From the NCBI GenBank assembly GCA_035495315.1, contig DATJGF010000145.1, positions 42,776 to 106,775 of the forward strand: DNA of 64,000 nucleotides, in the 5' to 3' direction. Position numbers and translations under genes: made by a program. The first letter of the stretch is position 1, and the number at the start of each line of letters is the position of its first letter. Source of the stretch: DATJGF01 sp035495315. GTDB taxonomy: Bacteria; Verrucomicrobiota; Verrucomicrobiia; Limisphaerales; UBA8199. The notes beneath the pieces were generated by a model that saw only the letters and a list, made by a program, of their open reading frames with translations, made no database searches and was not told the DNA's origin. Shown here in pieces: positions 42,551 through 52,113 of the stretch.

Positions 42551-43204
42551 TCAACGGGATCCCCTGTTCCCGTAGATTTTCATCACGGCTTCGGTGCGAG
42601 TCCGGACATGCAGCTTTTCGTAGGTGTTGTGAATATGCGTGCGGACGGTTTCGACGCTGATGCCTAGCTGGGCGGCAATTTCCTTGTAGAGAAAGCCCTT
42701 GCCTAAAAGGGCGATAATTTCTTTCTCCCGGGGAGACAAGCCGGCCGTAGTCTCTCCGGTGGGTGTGGACTGCTGGAAAACCTCCACCACGCGCCGGGCA
42801 ATCTGCATCGACATCGGCGATCCGCCGCGATGGATCTCCGTAATGGCCTCCAGCAGTCTTTCAGGCGGAGTTTGTTTGAGCAAGTAACCGGACGCGCCTG
42901 CGGTCAGGGACTGGAAAATCCGATCATGATCCTCGAAGACGGTCAGCATCATGATCTGCAATTTCGGCTGCCGCTGTTTCAGCGCCTGGATACACTCGAT
43001 CCCCGACAGGCCAGGCAAATGAATGTCCATCAGCACGACTTCTGCCCGCAAGGACGGCAATTCACCCAGCGCTTCTTCCGCCGAGCCAAAGGAGGCTACA
43101 CAGCGACAGGTTTTGGAGCTGTCGATCAATAAGCGGAGTCCTTCGCGCACCTGACGATCGTCTTCTACCAGTGCGACCTGGATCATCTCAGAAGAAGCAG
43201 CCAT
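42551..43204 (-). CDS. NarL/FixJ-type response regulator
   Basis: 217 residues: receiver domain with VALVEDDRQVREGL, phospho-acceptor Asp 60 in VVLMDIHLPG, MMLTVFEDHD and ASGYLLKQ with the conserved Lys, then a LuxR-type helix-turn-helix (LSPREKEIIALLGKGFLYKE and ISVETVRTHIHNTYEKLHV). It binds DNA after phosphorylation, most likely by the histidine kinase encoded 84 bases upstream on the same strand. Confidence 0.94.
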   Translation of the reverse strand: MAASSEMIQVALVEDDRQVREGLRLLIDSSKTCRCVASFGSAEEALGELPSLRAEVVLMDIHLPGLSGIECIQALKQRQPKLQIMMLTVFEDHDRIFQSLTAGASGYLLKQTPPERLLEAITEIHRGGSPMSMQIARRVVEVFQQSTPTGETTAGLSPREKEIIALLGKGFLYKEIAAQLGISVETVRTHIHNTYEKLHVRTRTEAVMKIYGNRGSR

Positions 43205-43288
43205 TAATCATTCGCATCGTGCGCGATGGCCCGGGGCATTGCAATCCCACAAACGTGTGACTGTGGCTCCTGCGTATTACGCCGGCCT

Positions 43289-46200
43289 TCAAGGCCCGTT
43301 GCTGCCATTCGCGGTGTATTCTGGATTTATCGGCACGCTGACTTCGATCTCGGTTCCGTGGCCAGGGTCTGACCGAAGTGCCAATTCGCCTCCTAGGTCT
43401 TTAACCCGCTTCTGCATATTGCCTAAGCCATTACCCGCCCCCTTTCGTTGAGATGGCTCAAAGCCATGACCGTTATCCTGAATACGCAGCATCAGGTTGT
43501 GGGCTTCCGTTTCCAATTGGACTCGAACCTCGCTCGCCTGCGCGTGTTTGAGGATGTTGTGCAGCGACTCGTTCATTACCAGCAACAGGTTTCGGCGAAA
43601 CGTGGCGGAAACGCGCTGTTTGGGAATTTCGGCTGGAAATTCGAGGCTCAGGCGAATCGAGGTGCTCTCAAATTGAGACGCGGCATGTTCGCGCAGGTAA
43701 GCCACCAGGTTATCCAAGGTGTCATTGCGCGGGTTTGTCGCCCAAACCAGACCGCTCATGCCTGCGGTGATATTCCGCGCCGCCTGCGAAATTCGCTCCA
43801 GCGTTGAGCGTGTTTGAGATTCGTTGCCCGCCTGGCCTTTCGCCACCTCGCCCAGGATCGCGATTTGAGTCAGCGCGGCCCCAAGTTCGTCGTGCATATC
43901 GGCGGCGATGCGCGCCTTCTCGCTGGTCAAGGCCTGCTCATGCCGCATCTCCTGGAGGTGGCGTTGGGCGGCCAGGCGGCGCCAGTGTGCCGCTGCGGCA
44001 AGAAGGGCGATGGCGAATGCTATGCCAACGTAGAACGGTGTGGTTTGCCAGAAATAGGGCAGGATCACGAAAGCCAGCGCAGTGTCCTGGTCATTCCAAA
44101 TCCCATGTGCGTTGGCAGCCTTGACGTAGAAACGGTATTTGCCGGGCCGTAGGTTGGTATAGAACGCCAGTCGCAAATCCGTTTCGGGCGACCAGTCCGA
44201 ATCGTAGCCGTCGAGGCGGTGACGGAACTTGACGCGATCCGCTGCGACGAGACTGATGGCTGTGCAATGGAATTCGAGTTGTTGGCCTGAACCTGGCGGC
44301 AGGTAAATCACTCTCTCACCCTTGCTTGCGGTTGTAGCGCCGGTTATCCGATCGGCGAGTTTGGCCGGCTGTAAAGTCGGCGTTACAGAGCCCTCCAGGG
44401 GGAACTCTCTTCGATTCACGACAAGTTGTTCGATCACCGCCGTCAGCGGCTGAGTGTCCAGATGCACTCGGCGCGGATCAAACGTCGCGAGCCCATTGCG
44501 CGTCGCCACCCAGATGTGGCCATCGGGCGTCTTCGCCATCGTCGGATAATGGAGGCTTGAACACTCCGGGGTCAGCAACCCATCGCGTGCTCCGAGCGAA
44601 AGACTGCGCACACGATTCACGCGCCCCGCGAAAAACTCCTCCAATTCGCGCCGGGCAATGCGGTGAATGCCGCGCTTGCCGCTGATCCAAAAATTGCCCA
44701 GATCATCTTCGATGAGATCGAGCAAGACGTCCCTCGGCAGTCCGTCTTTCTCGCTGATGCTCTTAAAGCTCCCATCTGCTCGCCGGCTCAATCCGCCATC
44801 CGTGACGATCCACACCGCGCCAGAATCGTCGCGATAGACCGGCACACAGTGATTTCCCGGCAATCCATCTTTTTGAGTGAAAACTTCCACGCGCTCGCCA
44901 GTCACGTGAAACAGCCCATCCGCCAACGATCCCAGCCACATCGAGCCGTCAGCATCCTCGACCAACCCGAGCGGAAATATCTTCGGCAGTGCTTTGCCGA
45001 CCACATAGCGTCCGAAGGCGGGTTCGGTCGCTGGGTTCGGCACCCAATTTTCATCGGGATTCTGCACGAGCCGATCTGGCTTGATCCAGGTTAACCCTCG
45101 TTCGCAGGCAACCCACAAGGTTCCGTCCTTCGCAAATCGGAGGCTGTTCGGATCTTCCCACTCCAAACCGAGAATAACCCAGGTTCCGCCTGGACCGTCG
45201 TTGTCTCTCGAAAGTGCCTCCTGTCCAGATTGCGCCCTCCCAAACCAGGGGCGCCCTTGCCGGTCGCTGGCAATCGCCCTGAGCCTACCCGTTCCGCGAC
45301 GAGTCAATTCGCCATTTAGCCATCTGTTCAGACCTCTCGCAGTTGCCACCCAAAGGCCGCCGTCGGGAGTTGCGCACACCGAACGAACGTCATTCCCGCT
45401 CAATCCATCCGCCGTCGTGAACACCCGGATCAATCGTTCCTGCACAAAGTGCAACCCGTCCTCCTCGCTTCCGAACCACACGCCGCCCTCGTGGTTGGCG
45501 CACAGACAGGCGATCTCCAGACCAGCCGATTGACGCGTAATTTCAAACTTCTCCAATTGGCCGTCACGGACGCGGGCCAAATCATAAGAGACACCCAACC
45601 AGGTGTTGGCCCCCGCAGCTCCGTTCCAGCGCGCCGCGAACGGTCGCGCCAGTCGGTTGTCCCAAAGCCAATGGAAAATTGGGCCGTCCCGTCCCAACCT
45701 GGTCTCGGCCCACCAGGTGCTGCTCTCGACGCTATCGCTCCACGCAAGAATCTGTGCGTCCGGCGGCAGCGCACTGTTGTTGGCAAGCCGCACTGTTGGC
45801 GGTACGTAGTAGTCCACTGTTCCGATTACCGTTGTCGCCGCCGAACGCCCGTTCCAGAAATGAATCTGCAGCGGCTGTTCCGTGGCCAGCCACACACCGT
45901 TGGTCACAACCGTCAGCCGGCGGACGTGTCCGGGCACGATGACCGCAGCGCTTGAGGTTCCGGAATCGGGATGATACCGCCGAAGCCAAAGCGGTCCACG
46001 GGGCACGAACGCATTGAAGCCAGCGACCCAGATCGAGCCGTCGCCCGCTGGTTGCGCCTGTAGAATGAACCGCTGCGGCAAACCGTTCGTGAACGCGGTA
46101 CACTCCGATCCCCGAATCCGGAGCAGCCCGCCGAAAATGCCCGCCCAGATCGTTCCGTCGTCGTCCTCGGCCAGACTCCAAACAGTTTGACCGATGACTT

Positions 46201-47194
46201 TCAACGCCGGAGTGTTTTCCGCCGTGAACGTCCGGAACTGTCGGCCGTCGAACCGGGCCAGCCCTTCCTCGGTGCCGACCCAGAGATAACCGTTTTGAGC
46301 CTGCAGCACCGCCTTGACGATATTTCCTGGCAATCCATCCTCGGTTGTGAACCGTCGATCCATCCAGATTTGCGGTGGCGCCGTGTCGACGTTCGTTAAG
46401 ACCTCGATAGGGATCGGTCGCATCGTTGCCGCCAATCGCGTGGCCGTGTTTCGCGCCCTCCGCTGTGGAAAGCCGGCTGCATGAATTGTTCGGGCTTCCT
46501 CGTCGGTCAGCACGCGGTCGAACGCGCAAAGATCGCGCAGGCCGTGGCGTGTCAGTTCTTCGCCTCCCGCGAGGGAGTTGCCCACGCTCAGCCAGCGGGC
46601 CTTCGTTGGCCACCGGTGTGTCAGGCGTCCTTCCAGCACCCGGGTGCCGTCCACCCACACAGCGCTTGTGCCAGCCCGTCTCCGGGCAATCGCCACGTGG
46701 TGCCAGCTCTCTGGCGTCAACACAACCTGTTCTGTTTTATCGACCTCTTGGAAATAGTATGGGCCAATGAAAAACGCATGCGGTCCACCGCCGAGGTCTT
46801 GAAAAAACCACTGCCCATCGCTTGCTTCCTGTCCCAGCAGGCGGGTGTATTGAGCGTCCGCGCGGAGTCGAACCCAAAAAGAAAGTGTGAAAATCTCATT
46901 GGTGATCGCCGGCTGCAGTTGCACCCAACCCGTGCGCTGGCTGAACTCCGTCTCGTCATCCGCTCCCATTTCCACCGGCGGCAACACCCCCATGACTACT
47001 CCTTCCTGTCCGGTGATCTCGTCGCGCGCATCGAACAGGTTGGGCCACCAGCGAATGAGACCGTTCGTTACCGGCAAATCAACAGGCAGGCGCTCGCTTT
47101 GCGTCTGGGCGCGAGAGTTCTCGCCCAAAAAACCCAAGAGCAGCATCGACCCAATGGCAAAAAGTCTAACCTGGCGCGCCCGCTGGAGAATCAC
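43289..47194 (-). CDS. Giant sensor histidine kinase: LamG, Reg_prop propeller, Y_Y_Y, HisKA_3
   Basis: 1,301 residues. A signal/anchor (LFAIGSMLLLGFLGENSRAQ) is followed by a concanavalin-like LamG domain (about 40-240; LSFWVRLRADAQ, VWVDGTRVLEGRL). Next are Reg_prop blades, each G-L-P-G/S-N plus a W-V-G/A-T strand (LWVGTEEGLARF, LWVATARGLNRW, VWIVTDGGLSRR). A Y_Y_Y domain follows (about 960-1030; FRHRLDGYDSDWSPETDLRL), then a transmembrane helix (FYVGIAFAIALLAAAAHW) and the kinase core: phospho-acceptor His 1101 in AADMHDELGAALTQIA, N-box NESLHNILKHA and G-box DNGHGFEP. The propeller is expected in the periplasm, sensing glycans or their breakdown products. The response regulator gene follows. 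Confidence 0.93.
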   Translation of the reverse strand: MILQRARQVRLFAIGSMLLLGFLGENSRAQTQSERLPVDLPVTNGLIRWWPNLFDARDEITGQEGVVMGVLPPVEMGADDETEFSQRTGWVQLQPAITNEIFTLSFWVRLRADAQYTRLLGQEASDGQWFFQDLGGGPHAFFIGPYYFQEVDKTEQVVLTPESWHHVAIARRRAGTSAVWVDGTRVLEGRLTHRWPTKARWLSVGNSLAGGEELTRHGLRDLCAFDRVLTDEEARTIHAAGFPQRRARNTATRLAATMRPIPIEVLTNVDTAPPQIWMDRRFTTEDGLPGNIVKAVLQAQNGYLWVGTEEGLARFDGRQFRTFTAENTPALKVIGQTVWSLAEDDDGTIWAGIFGGLLRIRGSECTAFTNGLPQRFILQAQPAGDGSIWVAGFNAFVPRGPLWLRRYHPDSGTSSAAVIVPGHVRRLTVVTNGVWLATEQPLQIHFWNGRSAATTVIGTVDYYVPPTVRLANNSALPPDAQILAWSDSVESSTWWAETRLGRDGPIFHWLWDNRLARPFAARWNGAAGANTWLGVSYDLARVRDGQLEKFEITRQSAGLEIACLCANHEGGVWFGSEEDGLHFVQERLIRVFTTADGLSGNDVRSVCATPDGGLWVATARGLNRWLNGELTRRGTGRLRAIASDRQGRPWFGRAQSGQEALSRDNDGPGGTWVILGLEWEDPNSLRFAKDGTLWVACERGLTWIKPDRLVQNPDENWVPNPATEPAFGRYVVGKALPKIFPLGLVEDADGSMWLGSLADGLFHVTGERVEVFTQKDGLPGNHCVPVYRDDSGAVWIVTDGGLSRRADGSFKSISEKDGLPRDVLLDLIEDDLGNFWISGKRGIHRIARRELEEFFAGRVNRVRSLSLGARDGLLTPECSSLHYPTMAKTPDGHIWVATRNGLATFDPRRVHLDTQPLTAVIEQLVVNRREFPLEGSVTPTLQPAKLADRITGATTASKGERVIYLPPGSGQQLEFHCTAISLVAADRVKFRHRLDGYDSDWSPETDLRLAFYTNLRPGKYRFYVKAANAHGIWNDQDTALAFVILPYFWQTTPFYVGIAFAIALLAAAAHWRRLAAQRHLQEMRHEQALTSEKARIAADMHDELGAALTQIAILGEVAKGQAGNESQTRSTLERISQAARNITAGMSGLVWATNPRNDTLDNLVAYLREHAASQFESTSIRLSLEFPAEIPKQRVSATFRRNLLLVMNESLHNILKHAQASEVRVQLETEAHNLMLRIQDNGHGFEPSQRKGAGNGLGNMQKRVKDLGGELALRSDPGHGTEIEVSVPINPEYTANGSNGP

Positions 47195-47701
47195 GGGCCG
47201 ACGTTAAATCGCCCTCCAAAATCGCGCAACAGTGAACTCTCTTTTGAGCCGGTTCATTCGGACACTGCCCCGAGAGAGACGAGGCGGGCGCCGGAGCTGG
47301 AGCCGTCCCTGGCTCGCAGCGGGCTCAAAAGCACTGGTACCAGCGAGCTGTTTTAACGTCAGTTGCCCGCGCAAGCGCCAACTTGCCGAGGGTTCGGCAC
47401 CTCTCGTGGTCCGGTACCACAGGTTTTCTATGCTTGGGATTGCAACCCGGAGAGCTTCGTCGCGCGCCTTTCAGCGGGCGCTTTCAACAGATCAAAATAC
47501 AACGTTTGTGGGAGTAGACACGATTATTGTCAGGATTATTCTCATCAATATCACCACTCAGATGGCACATGCCGATAATGTCGCGAAGCGGTATCTGGAC
47601 GGAAAACCGGGGCCGCGCAGACGGGGCTGCCAGGCTGAATTATGAATCAAACGCATGTGGCTGAAAACCGGATTTTCGAAACCCAATAAGGAAAACAACC
47701 C
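47195..47701. other. Divergent intergenic region before the Tc-like operon
   Basis: 507 bases between the sensor kinase start and the first gene of the plus-strand operon. It must hold the promoters of both units. A 137-codon plus-strand frame here has Arg/Ser-rich composition and no ribosome binding site, so I do not count it. AAGGA nine bases before ATG 47702 is the ribosome binding site of the operon's first gene. Confidence 0.4.
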
Positions 47702-48892
47702 ATGAAGTCGATGGTCGAAAGTGATTATCCGTCCCGCAGTCTCACCCTGGCGGCGCTGTTGCTGGTCAACGGCTGCTTGTCTGCATTCCCACAAAATTTC
47801 TCCATCACCGGGGTTGCCGTGGACAAGAGCGGCACACTCACCATTCGCCACCAGGCGAGTCCCGATTTCTATTATATTCTGTATCGATCCGCCACGGTCG
47901 ATCAAATCGGCTCGGCAGTAGCCATGGCGCTAGGAGGTGAGGGAGAAGGTCAGCTAACGGACCAGTCTGCCGGCCCGACACGCTTCTTCCGCGTAAGGCA
48001 GGTTCCCGTCACAGCTCCGCTCGACACCGATGGCGACGGCATTGATGACGTGTGGGAGTTGCGCTTCCGAAAGCCGGGCGCTGCGCTCAATGCTGCCGAT
48101 GCCAATGAGGACCAGACGGGTGACGGAACGCCGGATTTGCAGGACGCCCAGAAGCCGCTCGCGTATTTTGCCAGGAGCGCCTCCAGCACGCTCAAGGGTG
48201 ACCCCGCGAGCGTGGGGGTGGTGCTGACGCGGCCCTATTCCGGACGGCTGCTGTTTCAAACCGGCGGAACGGCCCAGGAGGTCTTCGATTACACTTTCGC
48301 CAGTGGAGCCCTGCAGTCGGCCGCGCTGCGCTACGTTGATGTGAGCGGAACCTCGGCATCGCTGGCGCTATCGTCCAATCCGGACTCTATTGGCGACGGC
48401 AACCGGCAGGTTGTTTTGTCGCTGGTGCAACCGGCGGACAACAGCTATCGGGTCGTTTCGCCGGCAGTGCACACAGTCACCTTGCAGGATTCTGCTGTCG
48501 GCGTGTACACCATGGCGCTGGTTTTCACCAACGGCGCCAGCATTCAGTCGCAGGCTTTCAAGGTCTCGCTGCGCTCCGGGGCAGGCGGCACGATGAGGGC
48601 GCAGCTGAGCGGCTCGGCGGCTTCGATGTTTCCGGCCGGGATGGCCGCCTCGGTCCAGCTGCTGAACAACGGCGTGCAGTTCAAATTCCTGGAGTCGCTG
48701 GCAGGACAACTCGCGGGTCCGCAAACCGGCGACACGCTGCCCTTTCAACTGCAGTTTTCTCAGCCGGTGATTGGCAGCAACGTCTTTGTCATGACGGCGC
48801 TCCTGCAAGTCGGCGGGCTTAGTGCGTCGGGAAAACCTCTGGTGGCTAGAGGAGCCGCCTTCATTACCAGGAATCAACTTTCACAACCATGA
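47702..48892 (+). CDS. Secreted protein with calcium-loop motif, first gene of the Tc-like operon
   Basis: 396 residues. N-terminal hydrophobic segment LTLAALLLVNGCLSAF, with a possible lipobox-like N-G-C, then a beta-rich domain (ITGVAVDKSGTLTIRHQASP) and DTDGDGIDDVWELRF, a type-3 calcium-binding loop, with a second DQTGDGTPDLQD. The rest is Ser/Thr/Gly-rich beta sandwich (FKVSLRSGAGGTMRAQLSGS). The stop overlaps the next ATG (ATGA at 48889-48892). Role unknown; it could be a surface anchor or chaperone for the following complex. Confidence 0.7.
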   Translation: MKSMVESDYPSRSLTLAALLLVNGCLSAFPQNFSITGVAVDKSGTLTIRHQASPDFYYILYRSATVDQIGSAVAMALGGEGEGQLTDQSAGPTRFFRVRQVPVTAPLDTDGDGIDDVWELRFRKPGAALNAADANEDQTGDGTPDLQDAQKPLAYFARSASSTLKGDPASVGVVLTRPYSGRLLFQTGGTAQEVFDYTFASGALQSAALRYVDVSGTSASLALSSNPDSIGDGNRQVVLSLVQPADNSYRVVSPAVHTVTLQDSAVGVYTMALVFTNGASIQSQAFKVSLRSGAGGTMRAQLSGSAASMFPAGMAASVQLLNNGVQFKFLESLAGQLAGPQTGDTLPFQLQFSQPVIGSNVFVMTALLQVGGLSASGKPLVARGAAFITRNQLSQP

Positions 48893-51800
48893 ACCACCTG
48901 AGCCAGCTCGTTCCGTTCCGGTCGTTTAAACTCGCGAGTGCCCTGTGGCTTGCCGGCGGCGGCCTGTGGGCAGACCCTACCGCGCGCGCCGACGTCTTTG
49001 CCGAAGCTTGGTTTCAAAACTCCTTCGCCAACATCACCAGTCCTACCGCTGTTTCAACCAATACGCCGACTTCGATCGCCGTCTGGTCGGCAGGCAACGC
49101 CGGTCCCTATCCGGCACCCGGAGGGGCCGTGCCCGCGGCTACCTTCACCGCGGCTGGGGGCAGCATCACGGTGCGGTTGGTTGAATCCGCAACCGGCCAA
49201 GCCGTTGCCGGCCCGCTTGGGTTCCCGAACGCTCCGGGCGCCTTGCGCGCCGAAGGGTTCCGCTATCTGACCAACAGTGCGACCTACGGCACAATGACAA
49301 CCCTAACGGGCACCCTGCAACGCCCCGCCACCGGCTGGCAGATTCGCTTCCCGGGGGTGATCGACCCGGTTACGGGAAACGTCATGGGCGCGACGGACCA
49401 AAACTATGACGAGGCGCTCAACCGCGAGGCGCAGCGCTGGTTCGAGGCTGCGCTCCGGGCTGATCCCTTCGACCAGGAAGCCGCGCAGGGAATCCTCATC
49501 GCTATCCACCAACGGGTTATGCCTTACACCTTTGCTGGCAACAATGCGCTGCTCCGCGCGGACCAGGTTCGCCTTTCGTTTGGGGACGTCGCCCAGGAAA
49601 TCGCGGTCCTGGAAACCAATGCGCTCGCTTTCTATGACCTGGCCGCCCGGCAAGTCGTCGAGGCCTTCGGGATCCAGCCGGCCGCAGGGTTGCTGGACGG
49701 CTCGTACCCGTACGCGGGCCAGCTGAATGCCTCTTCCCTCGCCCAGTTAAGGCGCGACCTGCTCGCCTCTTACGCACGAACCCTGGCCGCCCAGGCAGAG
49801 ACGACGTATCGCCTTGTCCGGCTCAAGTACCTCGCAACCTATCAGAACCCTCTGGCGCCGGGATTCAATCCGGGTCCGCTTCTCGACATGCTCGATAAGC
49901 GCCGCCGTTCGCTCCAGGGACAACTCCTCTTCAGCGGCCTATTTGACGGGGTTAGCGCCGACGAGGTGATGGAATTACTGCCGGTTCGTCAGCAGTTGGG
50001 GATCCTGGAGCATTTGCGCGACAGCATCGCCAATGGGCGGCTTTCCTTTGTCGCACTCGGTAGTACCAACAATGCTCAAAGCTTTACCTCGCGGGAGTAT
50101 CCACCCGAATACGTGCCGTTCTTCCGAGACACCGCCACGCAGAGCCTGCAGCAGGACAACTCGTTCGATAACCTGAAGAACCGCGCGAAGGAGCTCACAG
50201 GCTGGTCCGTCGCACGGGATGAGAGCGCGAAGGCGGCCAAGAGGGACTTTGACCAGGATGCGTTCAAACTGGACGAAGCACTTCAGCAGGTGCAGACCCG
50301 GTATTCCGAGGAGCTCGGCAACTTGTGCGGCCTGGTACGTGACGAGCAAAACAACCTGGTGCCGGATGTCGCGCTAGCACTCTTGCCGCCGGAACAGCGA
50401 GACTCCCTTTACGCTTACAGCAAGGCAGGCGAGACGAAAGGCGCCATTTATGCCCAGTATCGCCGGATTGATCTGGCGCAGGATGAAGTATCCGGCGCAT
50501 CGCTGGATTTGAGTAATCTGATCTCCAACATAGCGGAGAAGCAGAAGATCGGTCAGAAGATCGCCAACGGCCAGGAGAACATCGCTTACCTGATCCTCGA
50601 GAATGGCGAGCGACTGAAGGCCCTGGATTTTCAGCAAGGGGAAGCCGAAGCGGATGCAGCGGAAAAGTTGGGACGTAATAATACGAGTACGGAGATGGGA
50701 GTTATTTCCGGCGCGATGACTGGAGCAGCGAGTGGCGGATGGTGGGGTGCAGCAGCAGGTGCGGTCAGCGCGTGGATCGGTCATAGCGAAGCCGCAAATG
50801 CCGGCAAGAACGCCGGCGAAATTCAGGCCGAACTGGCTCGACGGCGCGCTGAGATCCAGGCGCAACGCACGCAGATTATGACGACACAAAGCGCCAAGGT
50901 CGAGTTCCAGATGCGCGATGAAACCCTCCTGCGGACTGAAGAAGCCATTCACGCCATGGTGCTGGATGCCCAACGCCTGAAGCTCAATATCCTATTGGCG
51001 GAAGAACGCCGCGACATGGAAGATCTCGAGCTCCAAAACATGCTGGGGCGCGCACAGTTCCTCGTGCAGGAATATGTGGCCGCGGTCCACCTGCAATTGG
51101 CCAATCCGCTTAACAGCCCGGATTTCCGGCTGATCCGGGACCTCACCCTGCGCGACGCGGAGGAGACATTCGTTCACGCCCAGGAATGGGCCTTCCTGGC
51201 GGCCAAAGCGGCGCAATACCGGGAAAACCGGCAAACTGAAGCCACGCAGATTAATCAACTGCTTCGCCAGGTGCTCGCGGCGCGCAACGGGCAACAACTG
51301 ACCGTGGCTTTGCAGGGACTGGAAAGCGCCATGACGCTATTGATCGCAGGCCTGGGTGGCACGCAACTTGACCCCGCCATCATCAGCCTCAGAAACGACA
51401 TTTTTCAAAAGAACATTGCCCGTTATGATGCCAATGGAGATCTGGATCTCACTAATTCCAGCCTGGAGTTGACGCCCCCGGGCACCACCAGCGACGAGCA
51501 ATGGCACGGATGGCTTCAGAACAGTATCGAAGCCCTGCCCGGGCACAACCGCCTGGTGTTGCGCTTCGCCACATCGCTGCTCCGGCAGGGAGGCGCCGAC
51601 CAGCGAAACGTGAATCCGCTTTACAAACCGACCCAGTATAATGGCCTGATCTTTTATCGGCCAACGCAGGGGGACCTGGGGGTAGAGGTCAACATACGGG
51701 GCCGCCAGCTCAGTAACCTCCCGGACGCTAATCCGCCCCGGATTTATCTTCGCCAGGAGGGAGCTTCCTACATTCGTAACACGCCAGCCACCTCCGACCC

Positions 51801-52101
51801 GACGGGCGCGGGCCTGATGGTGTGGAACCTCAGCCGGGCCAGGTTGTGGCAGGCAGCCTACCTTACCGCTGGTAATCTCGACCCAGCGGAACTGACCCGA
51901 GCCGCGGAGACGTCAACGATCCAGGCGAGCGTCAATGGTTTCAAGAATCGGGCCGGCGGTGAACGCCTGCACGAACTCAGTGCCGCTAATGACAAGTGGG
52001 TCTTAATCATCGATGAAGATGAGACCGCCAATCAGCCCTTGATGGATCAACTCGACAAAATCACGGACATCGAAATTCGGTTCTCGATCCGCGGCTTTTA
52101 A
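48889..52101 (+). CDS. TcA-like helical pore protein (putative)
   Basis: 1,070 residues with a signal peptide (FKLASALWLAGGGLWADPTARA). The middle (about 160-760) is almost all alpha-helix. It includes a Gly/Ala-rich hydrophobic hairpin at residues 603-640 (GVISGAMTGAASGGWWGAAA) flanked by long charged coiled coils (AELARRRAEIQAQRTQIM, LLAEERRDMEDLELQNMLG). This is the plan expected of the translocation channel of Tc toxin A subunits. The C-terminus is beta-rich and ends QLDKITDIEIRFSIRGF, like the D-I-x-D-[VI]-x-x-x-I-x-Y-T-x-R end of the TcB-binding domain of TcA. It is far shorter than known TcA proteins (about 2,500). The RHS gene downstream supports the reading, but the family is not proven. 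Confidence 0.6.
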   Translation: MNHLSQLVPFRSFKLASALWLAGGGLWADPTARADVFAEAWFQNSFANITSPTAVSTNTPTSIAVWSAGNAGPYPAPGGAVPAATFTAAGGSITVRLVESATGQAVAGPLGFPNAPGALRAEGFRYLTNSATYGTMTTLTGTLQRPATGWQIRFPGVIDPVTGNVMGATDQNYDEALNREAQRWFEAALRADPFDQEAAQGILIAIHQRVMPYTFAGNNALLRADQVRLSFGDVAQEIAVLETNALAFYDLAARQVVEAFGIQPAAGLLDGSYPYAGQLNASSLAQLRRDLLASYARTLAAQAETTYRLVRLKYLATYQNPLAPGFNPGPLLDMLDKRRRSLQGQLLFSGLFDGVSADEVMELLPVRQQLGILEHLRDSIANGRLSFVALGSTNNAQSFTSREYPPEYVPFFRDTATQSLQQDNSFDNLKNRAKELTGWSVARDESAKAAKRDFDQDAFKLDEALQQVQTRYSEELGNLCGLVRDEQNNLVPDVALALLPPEQRDSLYAYSKAGETKGAIYAQYRRIDLAQDEVSGASLDLSNLISNIAEKQKIGQKIANGQENIAYLILENGERLKALDFQQGEAEADAAEKLGRNNTSTEMGVISGAMTGAASGGWWGAAAGAVSAWIGHSEAANAGKNAGEIQAELARRRAEIQAQRTQIMTTQSAKVEFQMRDETLLRTEEAIHAMVLDAQRLKLNILLAEERRDMEDLELQNMLGRAQFLVQEYVAAVHLQLANPLNSPDFRLIRDLTLRDAEETFVHAQEWAFLAAKAAQYRENRQTEATQINQLLRQVLAARNGQQLTVALQGLESAMTLLIAGLGGTQLDPAIISLRNDIFQKNIARYDANGDLDLTNSSLELTPPGTTSDEQWHGWLQNSIEALPGHNRLVLRFATSLLRQGGADQRNVNPLYKPTQYNGLIFYRPTQGDLGVEVNIRGRQLSNLPDANPPRIYLRQEGASYIRNTPATSDPTGAGLMVWNLSRARLWQAAYLTAGNLDPAELTRAAETSTIQASVNGFKNRAGGERLHELSAANDKWVLIIDEDETANQPLMDQLDKITDIEIRFSIRGF

Positions 52102-52113
52102 CCCAATGACCCT

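Noticed and set aside
42362..42667. 101-codon plus-strand frame at 42.4 kb
   Set aside because: It starts inside the tRNA-Ser fragment and ends antisense to the response regulator; no coding features.
47232..47645. 137-codon plus-strand frame before the Tc-like operon
   Set aside because: Arg/Ser-rich composition, no ribosome binding site, lies in a divergent promoter region.
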